The translations under genes and the position numbers were made by a program. This document shows, piece by piece, positions 1-10,361 of a stretch of 49,856 nt of DNA. Source of the DNA: Azospirillum halopraeferens DSM 3675 (GTDB lineage: Bacteria; Pseudomonadota; Alphaproteobacteria; Azospirillales; Azospirillaceae); contig NZ_AUCF01000038.1 of assembly GCF_000429625.1 (NCBI RefSeq), positions 1 to 49,856 on the forward strand, given 5' to 3'. Each line of letters begins with the position of its first letter. The first letter of the stretch is position 1. The notes below the pieces were generated by a model, which worked only from the letters and a program-made list of their open reading frames with translations, did no database searches and was not told the origin of the DNA.

Positions 1-378
1 GTGCTCTACGGCGGCATGGGCAACGACGTGCTGGCGGGCAACCGCGGCACCGACACGCTGTACGGCGGCGCGGGGGCCGACACCTTCCGCATCGAAGCAC
101 CGGGCGAAGGGGTCGACGTGATCGCCGACTTCGAGATCGGGGCGGACCGCATCGCGGTGGTCGGGCCCAATTTCGGCAACATCGCGACGGGCGTCCTGTC
201 GGCGCAGCACTTCGCGCTGGACAACCCGCTGTCCGCCAACGCCACCTTCGTGTTCAACACGGCGACCGGCGTGCTGTCCTTCGACGCCGACGGCAGCGGG
301 GCGGGGACGGCGGTGGCCATCGCCACCCTCAACGTCCGCACCCTCAGCCACACCGACATCACCGTGCTGGCAAGCTGA
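1..378 (+). CDS. C-terminal end of an RTX (hemolysin-type calcium-binding) exoprotein, partial
   Basis: The reading frame is open from the first base of the window, so only the C-terminus is visible. The first 35 residues carry nonapeptide RTX repeats of the GGxGxDxLx type (YGGMGNDVLAG, NRGTDTLYG, GGAGADTF), which bind calcium and fold into a parallel beta roll after secretion. A region of about 85 residues follows (DVIADFEIGADRI...), as in the C-termini of serralysin-like and other RTX proteins secreted by type I systems. The protein ends in a short hydrophobic tail (DITVLAS), compatible with a type I secretion signal. The catalytic or adhesive part lies upstream of the window, so the function cannot be named. 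A good terminator hairpin follows. Confidence 0.85.
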   Translation: MLYGGMGNDVLAGNRGTDTLYGGAGADTFRIEAPGEGVDVIADFEIGADRIAVVGPNFGNIATGVLSAQHFALDNPLSANATFVFNTATGVLSFDADGSGAGTAVAIATLNVRTLSHTDITVLAS

Positions 379-400
379 GGCCGGGTCCGGCAGCGGAAGG

Positions 401-438
401 GGGGCGCCATCCGCTATCGGCGCCCCTCTTGCTGTTTG
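401..438 (+). terminator. Rho-independent-like terminator after the RTX gene
   Basis: A perfect 8-bp stem (GGGGCGCC at 401-408, GGCGCCCC at 419-426) with a 10-nt loop is followed by a T-rich stretch (TCTTGCTGTTT). It starts 23 nt after the RTX stop codon and before the promoter of the ccdA-like gene. Confidence 0.7.
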
Positions 439-465
439 TCAACCCATGAAGGCCGCACATATCAT
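436..465 (+). promoter_or_regulatory. Sigma-70-like promoter of the ccdA-like gene
   Basis: TTGTCA (436-441) and TATCAT (460-465) each match the consensus at five of six positions and are 18 bp apart. The -10 element overlaps the palindromic operator candidate at 462-473, as expected for an autorepressed toxin-antitoxin promoter. This is a prediction from sequence only. Confidence 0.5.
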
Positions 466-495
466 GCGCATGAGCAAGGAGGATTTCATGCGCAT
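462..495. promoter_or_regulatory. Operator-like repeat of the ccdA-like gene
   Basis: TCATGCGCATGA at 462-473 is a perfect 12-bp palindrome. Its first ten bases recur as a direct repeat at 486-495, exactly 24 bp downstream. The arms 464-473 and 486-495 also form a perfect 10-bp inverted repeat with a 12-nt loop that contains the Shine-Dalgarno AAGGAGG. The second copy covers the chosen start codon. The arrangement suits a ribbon-helix-helix antitoxin operator and could also fold in the mRNA. Confidence 0.5.
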
Positions 496-604
496 TGCAG
501 CCTACGACCCAGCGGCGAGGAAGCGGCCCACGAACGTGTCGCTGAACGAGGATCTGCTGGCGAAGGTTAAAGGGCGGTTTCCAGAACTCCAACGAGACCC
601 GTAG
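488..604 (+). pseudogene. Truncated CcdA-like antitoxin (ribbon-helix-helix N-terminus only)
   Basis: This 38-residue frame starts at the ATG 5 nt after AAGGAGG. Two upstream in-frame ATGs (464, 470) have no comparable site. Residues 6-27 (YDPAARKRPTNVSLNEDLLA) match the N-terminus of alphaproteobacterial CcdA-type antitoxins, whose usual pattern is DPxAxKRxTNLSxNxDLL: a ribbon-helix-helix DNA-binding strand and helix. After LLAKVK the sequence stops resembling the family, and a stop comes within eleven residues. The second helix and the toxin-neutralising tail (family length about 75-85 residues) are missing, and no ccdB follows. It is most likely a remnant cut by a rearrangement. A surviving DNA-binding peptide is conceivable but unproven. 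Confidence 0.6.
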
Positions 605-737
605 CGCATACCCGTGGTTGATCTGGCGGCCACAATCCGCAGCGTTCCGTAAAATGCATAGCCCTTTGTCAGGCTACTTTGGCGCGAAAATTCATCAGAC
701 ACTGTTGGGGTGACCGCAACCAGCCGGAACCCGTGGC

Positions 738-1952
738 ATGACCGACCCGAGCCAGCAGAAGCAGCACCAGAACCGGGGAAGCGCGCAACGCGCCGCGCAG
801 GACAAGATCGAGCGGTTGGGGCGCGTGGGAGGTCCATTCGTCGCCGCCGTCGAAGCCACGCGCATGCCGATGGTGGTCACCGACCCAACCATCGTCAACA
901 ACCCCATCATCTATGCGAATGCCGCCTTCCTGGAAATGTGCGGGTATGATCGCGAGGAGGTGCTCGGCCAGAACTACCATTTCCTCGGCGGCGAGAACAC
1001 CGACCCCGAGGTGGCTCGCATGATCGACACTGCGCTCGGCGCCCGGCAGAACATCAACATCGAGGTGCAGTTCTATACCAAGGACGGCAGGGCGATCTGG
1101 GTAGCGCAACAGGTCAGCACGGTCACCGACGATCAGGACCGCGTCGTCCAGCACTTCTCCTCCTTCATCGACATCACCCACCGCAAGCAGGCCGAGGACC
1201 GTCTCCAGCGCATGACGGAGGACCTGGAGCGGCGCGTGCACGCTCGCACGAAGAAGTTGGAGGAAGCCAACGAGCGCCTGAAGGAAGAGGTCGAGCGGCG
1301 GGCTGCACTGGAGAGCGTATTGCGCGCCGCCCTGGAGGACAAACAGGAGGCGGTGCGCGAGAAGGAATTCATGATCAAGGAGGTCAACCACCGGATCAAG
1401 AACACTCTGCAAGCAGCGCAGTCGCTCCTACTGATCCAGTCCAACCAGGAAGACAGCGGCTGTGTAAAGGACGCGCTCCAGGATGCCGGTCAGCGGCTTG
1501 CCCGGCTGGCCGAGGTCCATGAACTTCTCTACCAGACCGAGGGCTACCAGACCATCGACGTGTCTAACTACCTGGAGACGCTGTGCCGCGGCCTGCTGAC
1601 CTCGTTCCGCCGGGACCCGGACCAGGTCACTCTCGATGTCGATGCCGCCGAAACCGTCTGGGGGCCGGACTTGGTGCTGCCGCTGGCACTGATCGTCAAC
1701 GAGGTGGTGAGCAACGCGCTCAAGTACGCCTTCCCGCAGGGGCGCCGGGGGCGCATTTGCGTCGAGTTGCGCTGCGCGCCTCAGAACATGTACCACCTGA
1801 CGATCCGGGACGACGGCGTCGGCATGCCCGCCAAGCGCCGGGAGAACTCCCTGGGGCTGAAACTGGTGGACATGTTCGCCGAGCAGATCGGCGGCAGCGC
1901 GATCATCAAGAACGAGGGTGGTACGATCGTGACCGTCATCTTCCCGGCGTGA
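738..1952 (+). CDS. LOV-like PAS sensor histidine kinase (HWE/HisKA_2 type) lacking the photoactive cysteine
   Basis: This 404-residue cytoplasmic kinase has no membrane segment. Residues about 40-150 form a PAS domain with the LOV layout (MVVTDP, NPIIYAN, GYDREEVLGQN, HFLGGENTDP, KDG, FIDIT). The LOV signature GxNCRFLQ reads GQNYHFLG here, with Tyr80 in place of the flavin-adduct cysteine. The Asn and Gln residues that normally contact FMN (NYRKDG, FWN, Q in the last strand) are also replaced (FYTKDG, IWV, SSF). A coiled coil spans about 150-210. The HisKA_2 box has His218 in EVNHRIKN, and an HWE-type ATPase follows (NEVVSNALKY, DDGVGMP, SLGLKLV). A photoactivated kinase function is therefore unlikely; a redox, ligand or partner input is more plausible. 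No response regulator is adjacent. Confidence 0.88.
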   Translation: MTDPSQQKQHQNRGSAQRAAQDKIERLGRVGGPFVAAVEATRMPMVVTDPTIVNNPIIYANAAFLEMCGYDREEVLGQNYHFLGGENTDPEVARMIDTALGARQNINIEVQFYTKDGRAIWVAQQVSTVTDDQDRVVQHFSSFIDITHRKQAEDRLQRMTEDLERRVHARTKKLEEANERLKEEVERRAALESVLRAALEDKQEAVREKEFMIKEVNHRIKNTLQAAQSLLLIQSNQEDSGCVKDALQDAGQRLARLAEVHELLYQTEGYQTIDVSNYLETLCRGLLTSFRRDPDQVTLDVDAAETVWGPDLVLPLALIVNEVVSNALKYAFPQGRRGRICVELRCAPQNMYHLTIRDDGVGMPAKRRENSLGLKLVDMFAEQIGGSAIIKNEGGTIVTVIFPA

Positions 1953-2117
1953 TGGAGGAGCATCCAGTTGCACATCACAGAGCGGATTTTCTGAAAAGCG
2001 GCGGTATCGCTCGGGCGTGCCGTCACCTTCGCCGTCCCCCAGCGCTTCGGGATCCAACGGTTTCGCGCCGGTTTCCCCTGCATCTGACATGGGGAGGCGG
2101 GGACGGGGCCGACAGCG

Positions 2118-2600
2118 GTGGAACTGGTGGCGGGCCTCATTGACCAGATCGAGCGGGTCGTCACGGGAACCGGTCGGCCCCCAGCACCAACCGTCACCAT
2201 CCTTGAGACGCTTCGCTTCTTCCTGCGGGAAGGCGTGCAGTGGCGGGAACGTCGGGCGTTACCGGATCGCGCCTTGGAATCAACATTGCGCCGTCGGCTG
2301 ATGGACTGGAGCACAACGGCCCTCTTGCGCCGCGTCCACGCCGTGCTGATCCGCATGGTGCGCTCCGGCCCGGAAGCCGCCGAGCAGGCATGGGACGTCG
2401 TTGTGGATCGTTGCTCGGTGCGCGAAACGGGGCGGTGCCTTGACCGGGCCGAGCCCCACCGACCGCGGCAAGCCAGGAACCAAGTACCACCTGGTTGTTT
2501 CGACGGATGGGCTTCCGCTTGCGGTGTTGCCCTCGGCCGCGAACGTTCATGACATCCGGCTCTTTGAACCGCAGTTCAGATCGATGTCGTGGCATTGGCC
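2118..2600 (+). pseudogene. IS5-family transposase remnant, frameshifted and truncated
   Basis: The N-terminal part (from the ATG at 2118) reads like IS5-family transposases, with a start helix, the LRFFLREGVQWRE-type segment and a DVVVDRCSVR segment carrying the first catalytic Asp. Around 2405-2412 the frame shifts. The continuation in the next frame (AKRGGALTGPSPTDRGK, GTKYHLVVSTDGLPLAVL, ANVHD) is the conserved block seen after DSSxVRA in this family. One inserted or two deleted bases account for the shift. The rest of the catalytic core, including the last DDE residues, is absent, and the sequence runs into the 3' end of glgX at 2659. No terminal inverted repeats could be identified, and the stretch 1953-2117 holds no recognisable gene. 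The element is dead. Confidence 0.75.
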
Positions 2601-2658
2601 GGGAAGGGGCATACCGATGGCAGCATCGAGACGCCGTCGGTGCCCCTCCCCGCGGTGC

Positions 2659-4911
<2,253 letters not shown>

Positions 4912-5200
4912 GGAGGGGCCTCGGCGCTGGGAAAATGATGGATGGCGCCCTGCAACAACGGGTGAACGTCACCTTCGATCCGCAAGGCGTGCGCAAATAC
5001 CACGCCTGTCCATTGGAAGAATGTCACTTATGATCTTGGTTATAGACGTCAAGACAGGTCGCAACCAAAGTTACCGCATGTTAACATCCGCGCCGTCGAA
5101 AAAGGATGAATACAACCCGATAGATCCCTGATCGGACAAGGGTTCCGGGTTCGCCCGTGCCACCGCAGCCCGACCGCAGCAGCCCGACCGCCCCACCGCC
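4912..5200. other. Divergent intergenic region glgX / hybrid kinase
   Basis: This 289-bp stretch between divergent genes has lower GC than its surroundings (centre about 5020-5130) and must hold both promoters. ATGTTAACAT at 5078-5087 is a perfect 10-bp palindrome. No promoter pair is convincing enough to name. Confidence 0.5.
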
Positions 5201-7300
5201 ATGCTCCGTTCCCTGGCCCCCGCCCTGATCCCGCTGCTCGCCCCCCGCACGGCGCTGCTCGCCATCGTGGTGACGGTCTGTGCGCTGGGGGCGGGGTCGT
5301 GGGGGGCGGTGACGCTGCTCGACCACCGCGACACGCTGGCCCGCGCCGGTGCCGAGACCGGCCGGGCTGCGGCGGCGGTGGCCGGGCAGGCGCTGGGGGT
5401 GCTGGAGCCGCGCGCGGCCCGGGTCGACGCGCTGGCGCAGCGCCTGGCGGAGCACCCGGACGAGGCGGCGGACGGCGCCGCCGTGGCTGCCGTGGCGGGG
5501 GCGGACACCGCTGGCGCCCTGGCGGTGGTCGATGCGGCGGGGCGGTCCCTGGCCGGCCCGCCCGTGGCGATCACCGCGGGCGACGCGTACCGGCCGGCGC
5601 GCGGAGCCGGGCCGGCGGTGCTGACGGTGGAGGTCGGCGGGGTTGCGTCGCTGGCGCTGGCCCGCCGCATCGCCGGGCCCGACGGCGAACCCGACCGGTT
5701 CGTGCTGGGGCCGGTGCCGCGGCCGGACCTGGCGGCGGTGCTGGACGCCGCGCGAGGCGACGCCGCCCTGTACCATCCCGACGGGCGGCGGCTGATCGGC
5801 GACGGGCCGGAGCGGTGGGCGCCCGACGACGGCGCGCGGCTGTGGTCGCGCCGGCCGGTGGACGGACTGCCCCTGTTCGCCGGCGTGTCGGTGGCGCGCG
5901 CCGCCGTGCTCGCCCCCTGGTGGAGCCGGCTGGAGCGGGGGGCGGCGGTGGTCAGCCTCAGCCTGGCGGCGCTGCTGGGCGTTGCGGCCGTCGGCTGGCG
6001 CAGCTTGCACCGCGAGGAGACGGCCATGCGCGCCCTGGCCGAGGCCAACACCCGGCTGGAGCGCCGGGTGGAGGAGCGCACGGCCGACCTCAGCGCGCTG
6101 AACCGCAAGCTGATCGCGGCGCTGGCCGACAAGGAGCGGGCCAACCAGGCCAAGGCGCGCTTCCTGTCGGCGGCCAACCACGACCTGCGCCAGCCCTTCC
6201 AGGCGCTGCGCCTGTTCCACCACCTGTTGAGCGAACGGCTGGCCGACCCGCGCGACCGCGCCATCGCCGATAAGATGGGCACCGCACTGGACAGCGGCGA
6301 GGCGCTGCTGCACGCGCTGCTGGAGGTGGCGACGCTGGACGCCGGCGTGGTCAAGCCGACCATCGACGCGGTGTCCATGGACGACGTCCTGAAGGGCGTC
6401 GCCGCCGAGTTCGCCCCCGCCGCCGCTGCCAAGGGGCTGGAGCTGCGGGTGCTGCCCTGTGCCGCGACCGTGCGCAGCGACCCGGTGCTGCTGGCGCGCA
6501 TGCTGCGCGACCTGGTGGGCAACGCCGTCGCCTACACCGCCGGTGGCGGTGTGCTGGTGGGCTGCCGCCGGCGCGGCCAGTGGCTGCGGGTTGAGGTGTG
6601 GGACACCGGCGCCGGCATCCCGCCGGAGCATCTGGACAGCATCTTCGAGGACTTCGTCCAGCTCGCCAACCCCGAGCGCGACCGCACCCGCGGCCTGGGG
6701 CTGGGGCTGGCCAAGGTGCGGCGCAAGGCGGCGCTGCTGGGCCATACGGTGGACGTGCGCTCGCGGCCCGGCCGCGGCTCGGTCTTCTCGATCACCGTGC
6801 CGATGGCGGCACCGGAGCCGGCGGCCGCCCCCTCCGCCGCCCGCGGCGGGACCGGCGAGCCGCGGCCGGCGGCCCGGCGCATCCTGGTGGTGGAGGACGA
6901 TCCCGTCCAGCGCGCGGGCATGCAGCTTCTGCTGGAAAGCTGGGGTCATCGGGTGACCGCCGCCGCCGACGGCGGCGCCGCCCTGGCGGCGGTGCGCGCC
7001 GGCGGCATCCCCGACGCGATCGTCACCGACTTCCGCCTGCCCGGCGACCTCACGGGGGTGCAGGTGGTGACCCGCATCGCCGCCCTGGCCGACCGCCCGG
7101 TGCCCGGCATCATCCTGACCGGCGACACCGCCCCCGAACGCATCCGCGAGGCGGTGGCCACCGGCTGCCGCCTGCTGCACAAGCCCTTCTCCCCCGACCG
7201 TCTGCACGATGCCCTCCAGGCCCTTGCCGCCACCGACCCCGGCGGCGGCACGGGCGGCGCCACCGCCGCCCGCCGCACGGCGCAGCACGCCGCGGCGTGA
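5201..7300 (+). CDS. Membrane hybrid histidine kinase/response regulator, NahK/ErcS'-like core
   Basis: This 699-residue hybrid kinase has a membrane segment at about 17-38 and a second at about 247-266, enclosing a periplasmic sensor region of some 200 residues rich in Ala and Arg. A short coiled coil leads to a HisKA domain with His327 in AANHDLRQPFQALRLF, the signature of kinases related to NahK and ErcS'. The ATPase has its N box at about Asn441 (RDLVGNAVAYT), DTGAGIP, and RGLGLGLAKV. A C-terminal receiver at 560-675 has phospho-acceptor Asp610 (IVTDFRLPG) and Lys661 (LHKPF), so an internal phosphorelay is expected. The partner is unknown, and no output regulator is adjacent. It diverges from glgX, which may or may not be a target. 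Confidence 0.9.
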   Translation: MLRSLAPALIPLLAPRTALLAIVVTVCALGAGSWGAVTLLDHRDTLARAGAETGRAAAAVAGQALGVLEPRAARVDALAQRLAEHPDEAADGAAVAAVAGADTAGALAVVDAAGRSLAGPPVAITAGDAYRPARGAGPAVLTVEVGGVASLALARRIAGPDGEPDRFVLGPVPRPDLAAVLDAARGDAALYHPDGRRLIGDGPERWAPDDGARLWSRRPVDGLPLFAGVSVARAAVLAPWWSRLERGAAVVSLSLAALLGVAAVGWRSLHREETAMRALAEANTRLERRVEERTADLSALNRKLIAALADKERANQAKARFLSAANHDLRQPFQALRLFHHLLSERLADPRDRAIADKMGTALDSGEALLHALLEVATLDAGVVKPTIDAVSMDDVLKGVAAEFAPAAAAKGLELRVLPCAATVRSDPVLLARMLRDLVGNAVAYTAGGGVLVGCRRRGQWLRVEVWDTGAGIPPEHLDSIFEDFVQLANPERDRTRGLGLGLAKVRRKAALLGHTVDVRSRPGRGSVFSITVPMAAPEPAAAPSAARGGTGEPRPAARRILVVEDDPVQRAGMQLLLESWGHRVTAAADGGAALAAVRAGGIPDAIVTDFRLPGDLTGVQVVTRIAALADRPVPGIILTGDTAPERIREAVATGCRLLHKPFSPDRLHDALQALAATDPGGGTGGATAARRTAQHAAA

Positions 7301-7383
7301 GCACGGGGGCGGGGCGGATGGTGCGATTATCGGTTCGTTAACCCAGCCGCCGCCACCATCGGGGAGCATCGGAGCCCGCCCCC

Positions 7384-8679
7384 ATGACCCAGTCCCGCTC
7401 CCTGACCCGCCTTGATCAGGCGCAGCTCGACGCCGTGGTGCGGCGGCACGAGATGTTCCGCAACGCCCGCATGGGGGGAGCGCGGGCGATCCTGTCGTTC
7501 TGCGATCTGTCGGGGCTGGACCTGTCGGGGCGCGACCTGGCGCACGCCGATCTGGTGGGGGCGTCGCTGAAGGGGACGAACCTGTCCGGCGCCCGGCTGG
7601 ATTGCGCCGCCATGTTCGCCTGCGACCTCCGCCAGGCCAACCTGGAAGGGGCCAGCCTGATCAAGAGCGACCTGCGCGGCGCCTGCCTGCGCGGCGCCAT
7701 CCTGGTGGGGGCCAACCTGTTCGAGGCGGACCTGCGCGACGGCTCCCTGGCCGAGAAGGACCGGGACGGCAGCCTGCGCGTGGTGCATGTGGACGCCGCC
7801 CGCCCGGCGGAGGCGTCGGGGGCCGACCTGTCGGGGGCCAACCTGACCAACGCCCGCCTGTCGGGCGCCATGGCCATCCACACCGACTTCACCGACGCGG
7901 TGATGAAGGGGTGCAAGCTGGTGCGCGCCACCATGCGCGGCGCCAACTTCTCCGGCTCCAACCTGGAGGGGGCGGACCTCTCCGGCGCCGATCTGCGCGG
8001 TGCCTGCCTGCGCGGCGCGGTGCTGACGGGGGCGGCCATGACCATGACCGACCTGACCGACGCGGAGATGGACGACACCCTCACCGACGCCCCGGTCGGC
8101 CGCGTCATCGCCGAGCTGGGGCGGTCCCTGGAGGAGTTGCTGCACGACCACATCCAGTGGGTGGGCACCGGCGGCGCCCGCGGCACGGCGCTCGACCTGA
8201 CGGAGTTCGACCTGCGCCACGCCCCGTCGCTGGCCCATGCCTGCCTGACCATGCTGCGCGCCCCGCGCGCCACCTTCTACGGGCTGGACCTCACCGACGT
8301 GCAGCTCCAGGCGGCCAACCTGGACGGCGCCGACCTGCGCGTCTCCCGCCTCACCGGGGCCGACCTGCGCGGCACCAGTCTGAAGGGCGCGCGGATGAAC
8401 AACGCCGACCTGCGCGGCGCCAACCTGCGCCCGCTGGTGTTCGACGAGAAGCGCTCCATGCGGGCCGATCTGTCGGGCGCGAAGCTGCGCTACGCCGACT
8501 TCCGCGGCGCCTGCCTGCGCGCCGTGATCCTGGCCGGTGCCGACCTCTCCTACGCCGATCTGCGGGATTGCGACCTCGCCGGCGCCGACCTCAGCCACGC
8601 CCGGCTGTTCGGCGCGAAGCTGGAGCGCCGGGCACTGGCCGGCGTCACCCTCGACGGGGTGGCGGGCCTGAAGATGTGA
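7384..8679 (+). CDS. Pentapeptide-repeat protein
   Basis: The 431-residue protein is almost entirely pentapeptide repeats of the A(D/N)LxG type (for example ADLSGANLTNARL, ADLRGACLRGAVL). Such repeats fold into a right-handed four-sided beta helix. The repeats form two blocks, about 35-235 and 300-425. Between them lies a non-repeat insert around 235-290 (VGRVIAELGRSLEELLHDHIQWV) that looks helical. No signal peptide is visible. Some family members mimic DNA and protect gyrase, but nothing here shows that role, so function is unassigned. The start ATG follows GGGGAGCATCGGAG. The gene stands alone between the kinase and the decarboxylase operon. Confidence 0.9.
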   Translation: MTQSRSLTRLDQAQLDAVVRRHEMFRNARMGGARAILSFCDLSGLDLSGRDLAHADLVGASLKGTNLSGARLDCAAMFACDLRQANLEGASLIKSDLRGACLRGAILVGANLFEADLRDGSLAEKDRDGSLRVVHVDAARPAEASGADLSGANLTNARLSGAMAIHTDFTDAVMKGCKLVRATMRGANFSGSNLEGADLSGADLRGACLRGAVLTGAAMTMTDLTDAEMDDTLTDAPVGRVIAELGRSLEELLHDHIQWVGTGGARGTALDLTEFDLRHAPSLAHACLTMLRAPRATFYGLDLTDVQLQAANLDGADLRVSRLTGADLRGTSLKGARMNNADLRGANLRPLVFDEKRSMRADLSGAKLRYADFRGACLRAVILAGADLSYADLRDCDLAGADLSHARLFGAKLERRALAGVTLDGVAGLKM

Positions 8680-8748
8680 GCATGTGCGGCGACGCTTTTG
8701 ATCCACATCACGGTGCGGCCGCCCGCCGCCCCCTAAGGTCGTAGGACC

Positions 8749-8764
8749 GGACCGCCCGCGGTCC
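8749..8764 (+). other. Short hairpin between the pentapeptide gene and the decarboxylase operon
   Basis: GGACCG (8749-8754) and CGGTCC (8759-8764) form a 6-bp stem with a 4-nt loop in the 120-bp gap. No T-run follows, so a terminator role is only possible. It lies 35 nt before the start of the next gene. Confidence 0.3.
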
Positions 8765-8799
8765 CCCGCCTCACCGTCCTTCCGACCCACCGGATTCCC

Positions 8800-10353
8800 A
8801 TGGCGATCAGACCCGACCTGTTGCAGGACCTCGCCGCGCGTCGCGAGAAGGCCGCCGCTTCGGCGAGCGAGGAGAAGATCGCGCAGCGTCACGCCAGGGG
8901 GCAGTTGACGGCGCGCGAGCGGCTCGACCTGCTGTTCCAGCCCGGCACCTTCCAGGAATTCGGCCGCCACGTGCAGCACGCCACCCGCCATTTCGGCATG
9001 GAGGGCAAGGAGCTGCCGGGCGACGGCGTGGTCGCCGGCAGCGGATTCGTTGACGGCCGGCCGATCGCCGCCTTCTCGCAGGACTTCCTGGTGGCCGGCG
9101 GGTCCCTGGGGCGCATGCACGCCCAGAAGATCTGCGACGTCATGGATCTGGCCGGCCGCGCCGGCATGCCGCTGGTGGGTTTCAACGACAGCGGTGGCGC
9201 CCGCATCCAGGAAGGGGTGGAGAGCCTGTCGGGCTACGGCCAGGTCTTCAACCGCAACGTCCTGCTGTCGGGCGTCGTGCCGCAGGTGGCGGTGATCTGC
9301 GGCACCTGCGCCGGCGGTGCCGCCTACAGCCCGGCGCTGATGGACTTCATCGTCATGACCCGGCGCGGCGCCAGCATGTTCATCTGCGGGCCGCAGGTGA
9401 TCAAGGCGGCCACCGGCCAGGACACGACCATGGACGAAATCGGCAGCGCCGAGGCGCACGCCGCCATCTCCGGCAACATCCATTTCGTGGCCGAGGACGA
9501 CGCCCACGCCGCGGCGCTGGTGCGCGAGCTGCTGTCCTACCTGCCGTCCAACAACATGCAGGATCCGCCGCACCGCCTCGATCCCGAGCTGACGCTGGCC
9601 GACGACCCCGCCATTGAGGACCTGATCCCCGAGGCCGGCAACGCCGCCTTCGACGTCCACAAGGTGATCGCCCGGCTGCTGGACGACGGGCGCTTCCTGG
9701 AGGTGCAGGCGGCGTTCGCCCCCAACATCGTCGTCGGCTTCGGGCGCATCGACGGCATGGTCGTCGGCATCATCGCCAACCAGCCCAACGTCAAGGCCGG
9801 CGCGCTGGACATCGACGCGGCCGACAAGGCGGCGCGCTTCATCCGCGTGTGCAACGTCTTCTCCGTCCCCCTGCTGACGCTGGTGGACGTGCCGGGCTTC
9901 CTGCCCGGCGTGTTCCAGGAACGGCACGGCATCATCCGCCACGGCGCCAAGATGCTGTTCGCCTACGGCTCCGCCACCGTGCCGAAGATCACCGTCATCA
10001 TGCGCAAGGCGTACGGCGGCGCCTTCCTCGCCATGTGCTCGCGCGACATGGGGGCCGACCTGGTGCTCGCCTGGCCGACCGCGGAGATCGCCGTCATGGG
10101 CGCCGAAGGGGCCGTCAACATCCTCTATAGGCAGGAGCTGGAGGCGGCCGACGACCGCGCCGCCCGCGCCGCCGAGCTGGCCCGCGCCTACCGGCAGGAG
10201 TTCGCCTCCCCCTACCTGTCGGCCGGCAAGCTGTTCGTCCACGACGTGATAGAGCCCCGGCGCACCCGCGCCGCCGTGTCGCTGGCCCTGCGCACGCTGC
10301 TGTCCAAGCGCGAGAGCCGGCCCCCGAAGAAGCACGGCAACATCCCGCTGTAG
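8800..10353 (+). CDS. mmdA: Carboxyltransferase (alpha) subunit of a Na+-translocating acyl-CoA decarboxylase
   Basis: The 517-residue protein belongs to the acyl-CoA carboxyltransferase family (PccB, AccD5, MmdA). It has two crotonase-like halves with the oxyanion/biotin-binding signatures GARIQEGVESLSGYGQVF and CAGGAAYSPALMDF, then GGAFLAMCSRDMGADL and AWPTAEIAVMGAEGAVNI. Alone it could be propionyl-CoA carboxylase beta. However, no biotin carboxylase is nearby, and the next three genes are the delta, biotin-carrier and beta subunits of a membrane sodium pump. That supports a methylmalonyl-CoA decarboxylase alpha subunit, moving CO2 from (methyl)malonyl-CoA to the carrier biotin. The acyl-CoA preference (methylmalonyl or malonyl) cannot be read from the sequence. 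Gap to the next gene: 8 nt. Confidence 0.85.
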   Translation: MAIRPDLLQDLAARREKAAASASEEKIAQRHARGQLTARERLDLLFQPGTFQEFGRHVQHATRHFGMEGKELPGDGVVAGSGFVDGRPIAAFSQDFLVAGGSLGRMHAQKICDVMDLAGRAGMPLVGFNDSGGARIQEGVESLSGYGQVFNRNVLLSGVVPQVAVICGTCAGGAAYSPALMDFIVMTRRGASMFICGPQVIKAATGQDTTMDEIGSAEAHAAISGNIHFVAEDDAHAAALVRELLSYLPSNNMQDPPHRLDPELTLADDPAIEDLIPEAGNAAFDVHKVIARLLDDGRFLEVQAAFAPNIVVGFGRIDGMVVGIIANQPNVKAGALDIDAADKAARFIRVCNVFSVPLLTLVDVPGFLPGVFQERHGIIRHGAKMLFAYGSATVPKITVIMRKAYGGAFLAMCSRDMGADLVLAWPTAEIAVMGAEGAVNILYRQELEAADDRAARAAELARAYRQEFASPYLSAGKLFVHDVIEPRRTRAAVSLALRTLLSKRESRPPKKHGNIPL

Positions 10354-10361
10354 GCGCCGCC

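Noticed and set aside
7327..10335. 1002-codon minus-strand open frame across the pentapeptide and carboxyltransferase genes
   Set aside because: It is antisense to two well-conserved proteins and has no recognisable domain; GC-rich third positions remove stop codons in opposite frames.
8800..10353. Assigning the carboxyltransferase simply as propionyl-CoA carboxylase beta
   Set aside because: No biotin carboxylase subunit is nearby, while three genes of the sodium pump follow directly.
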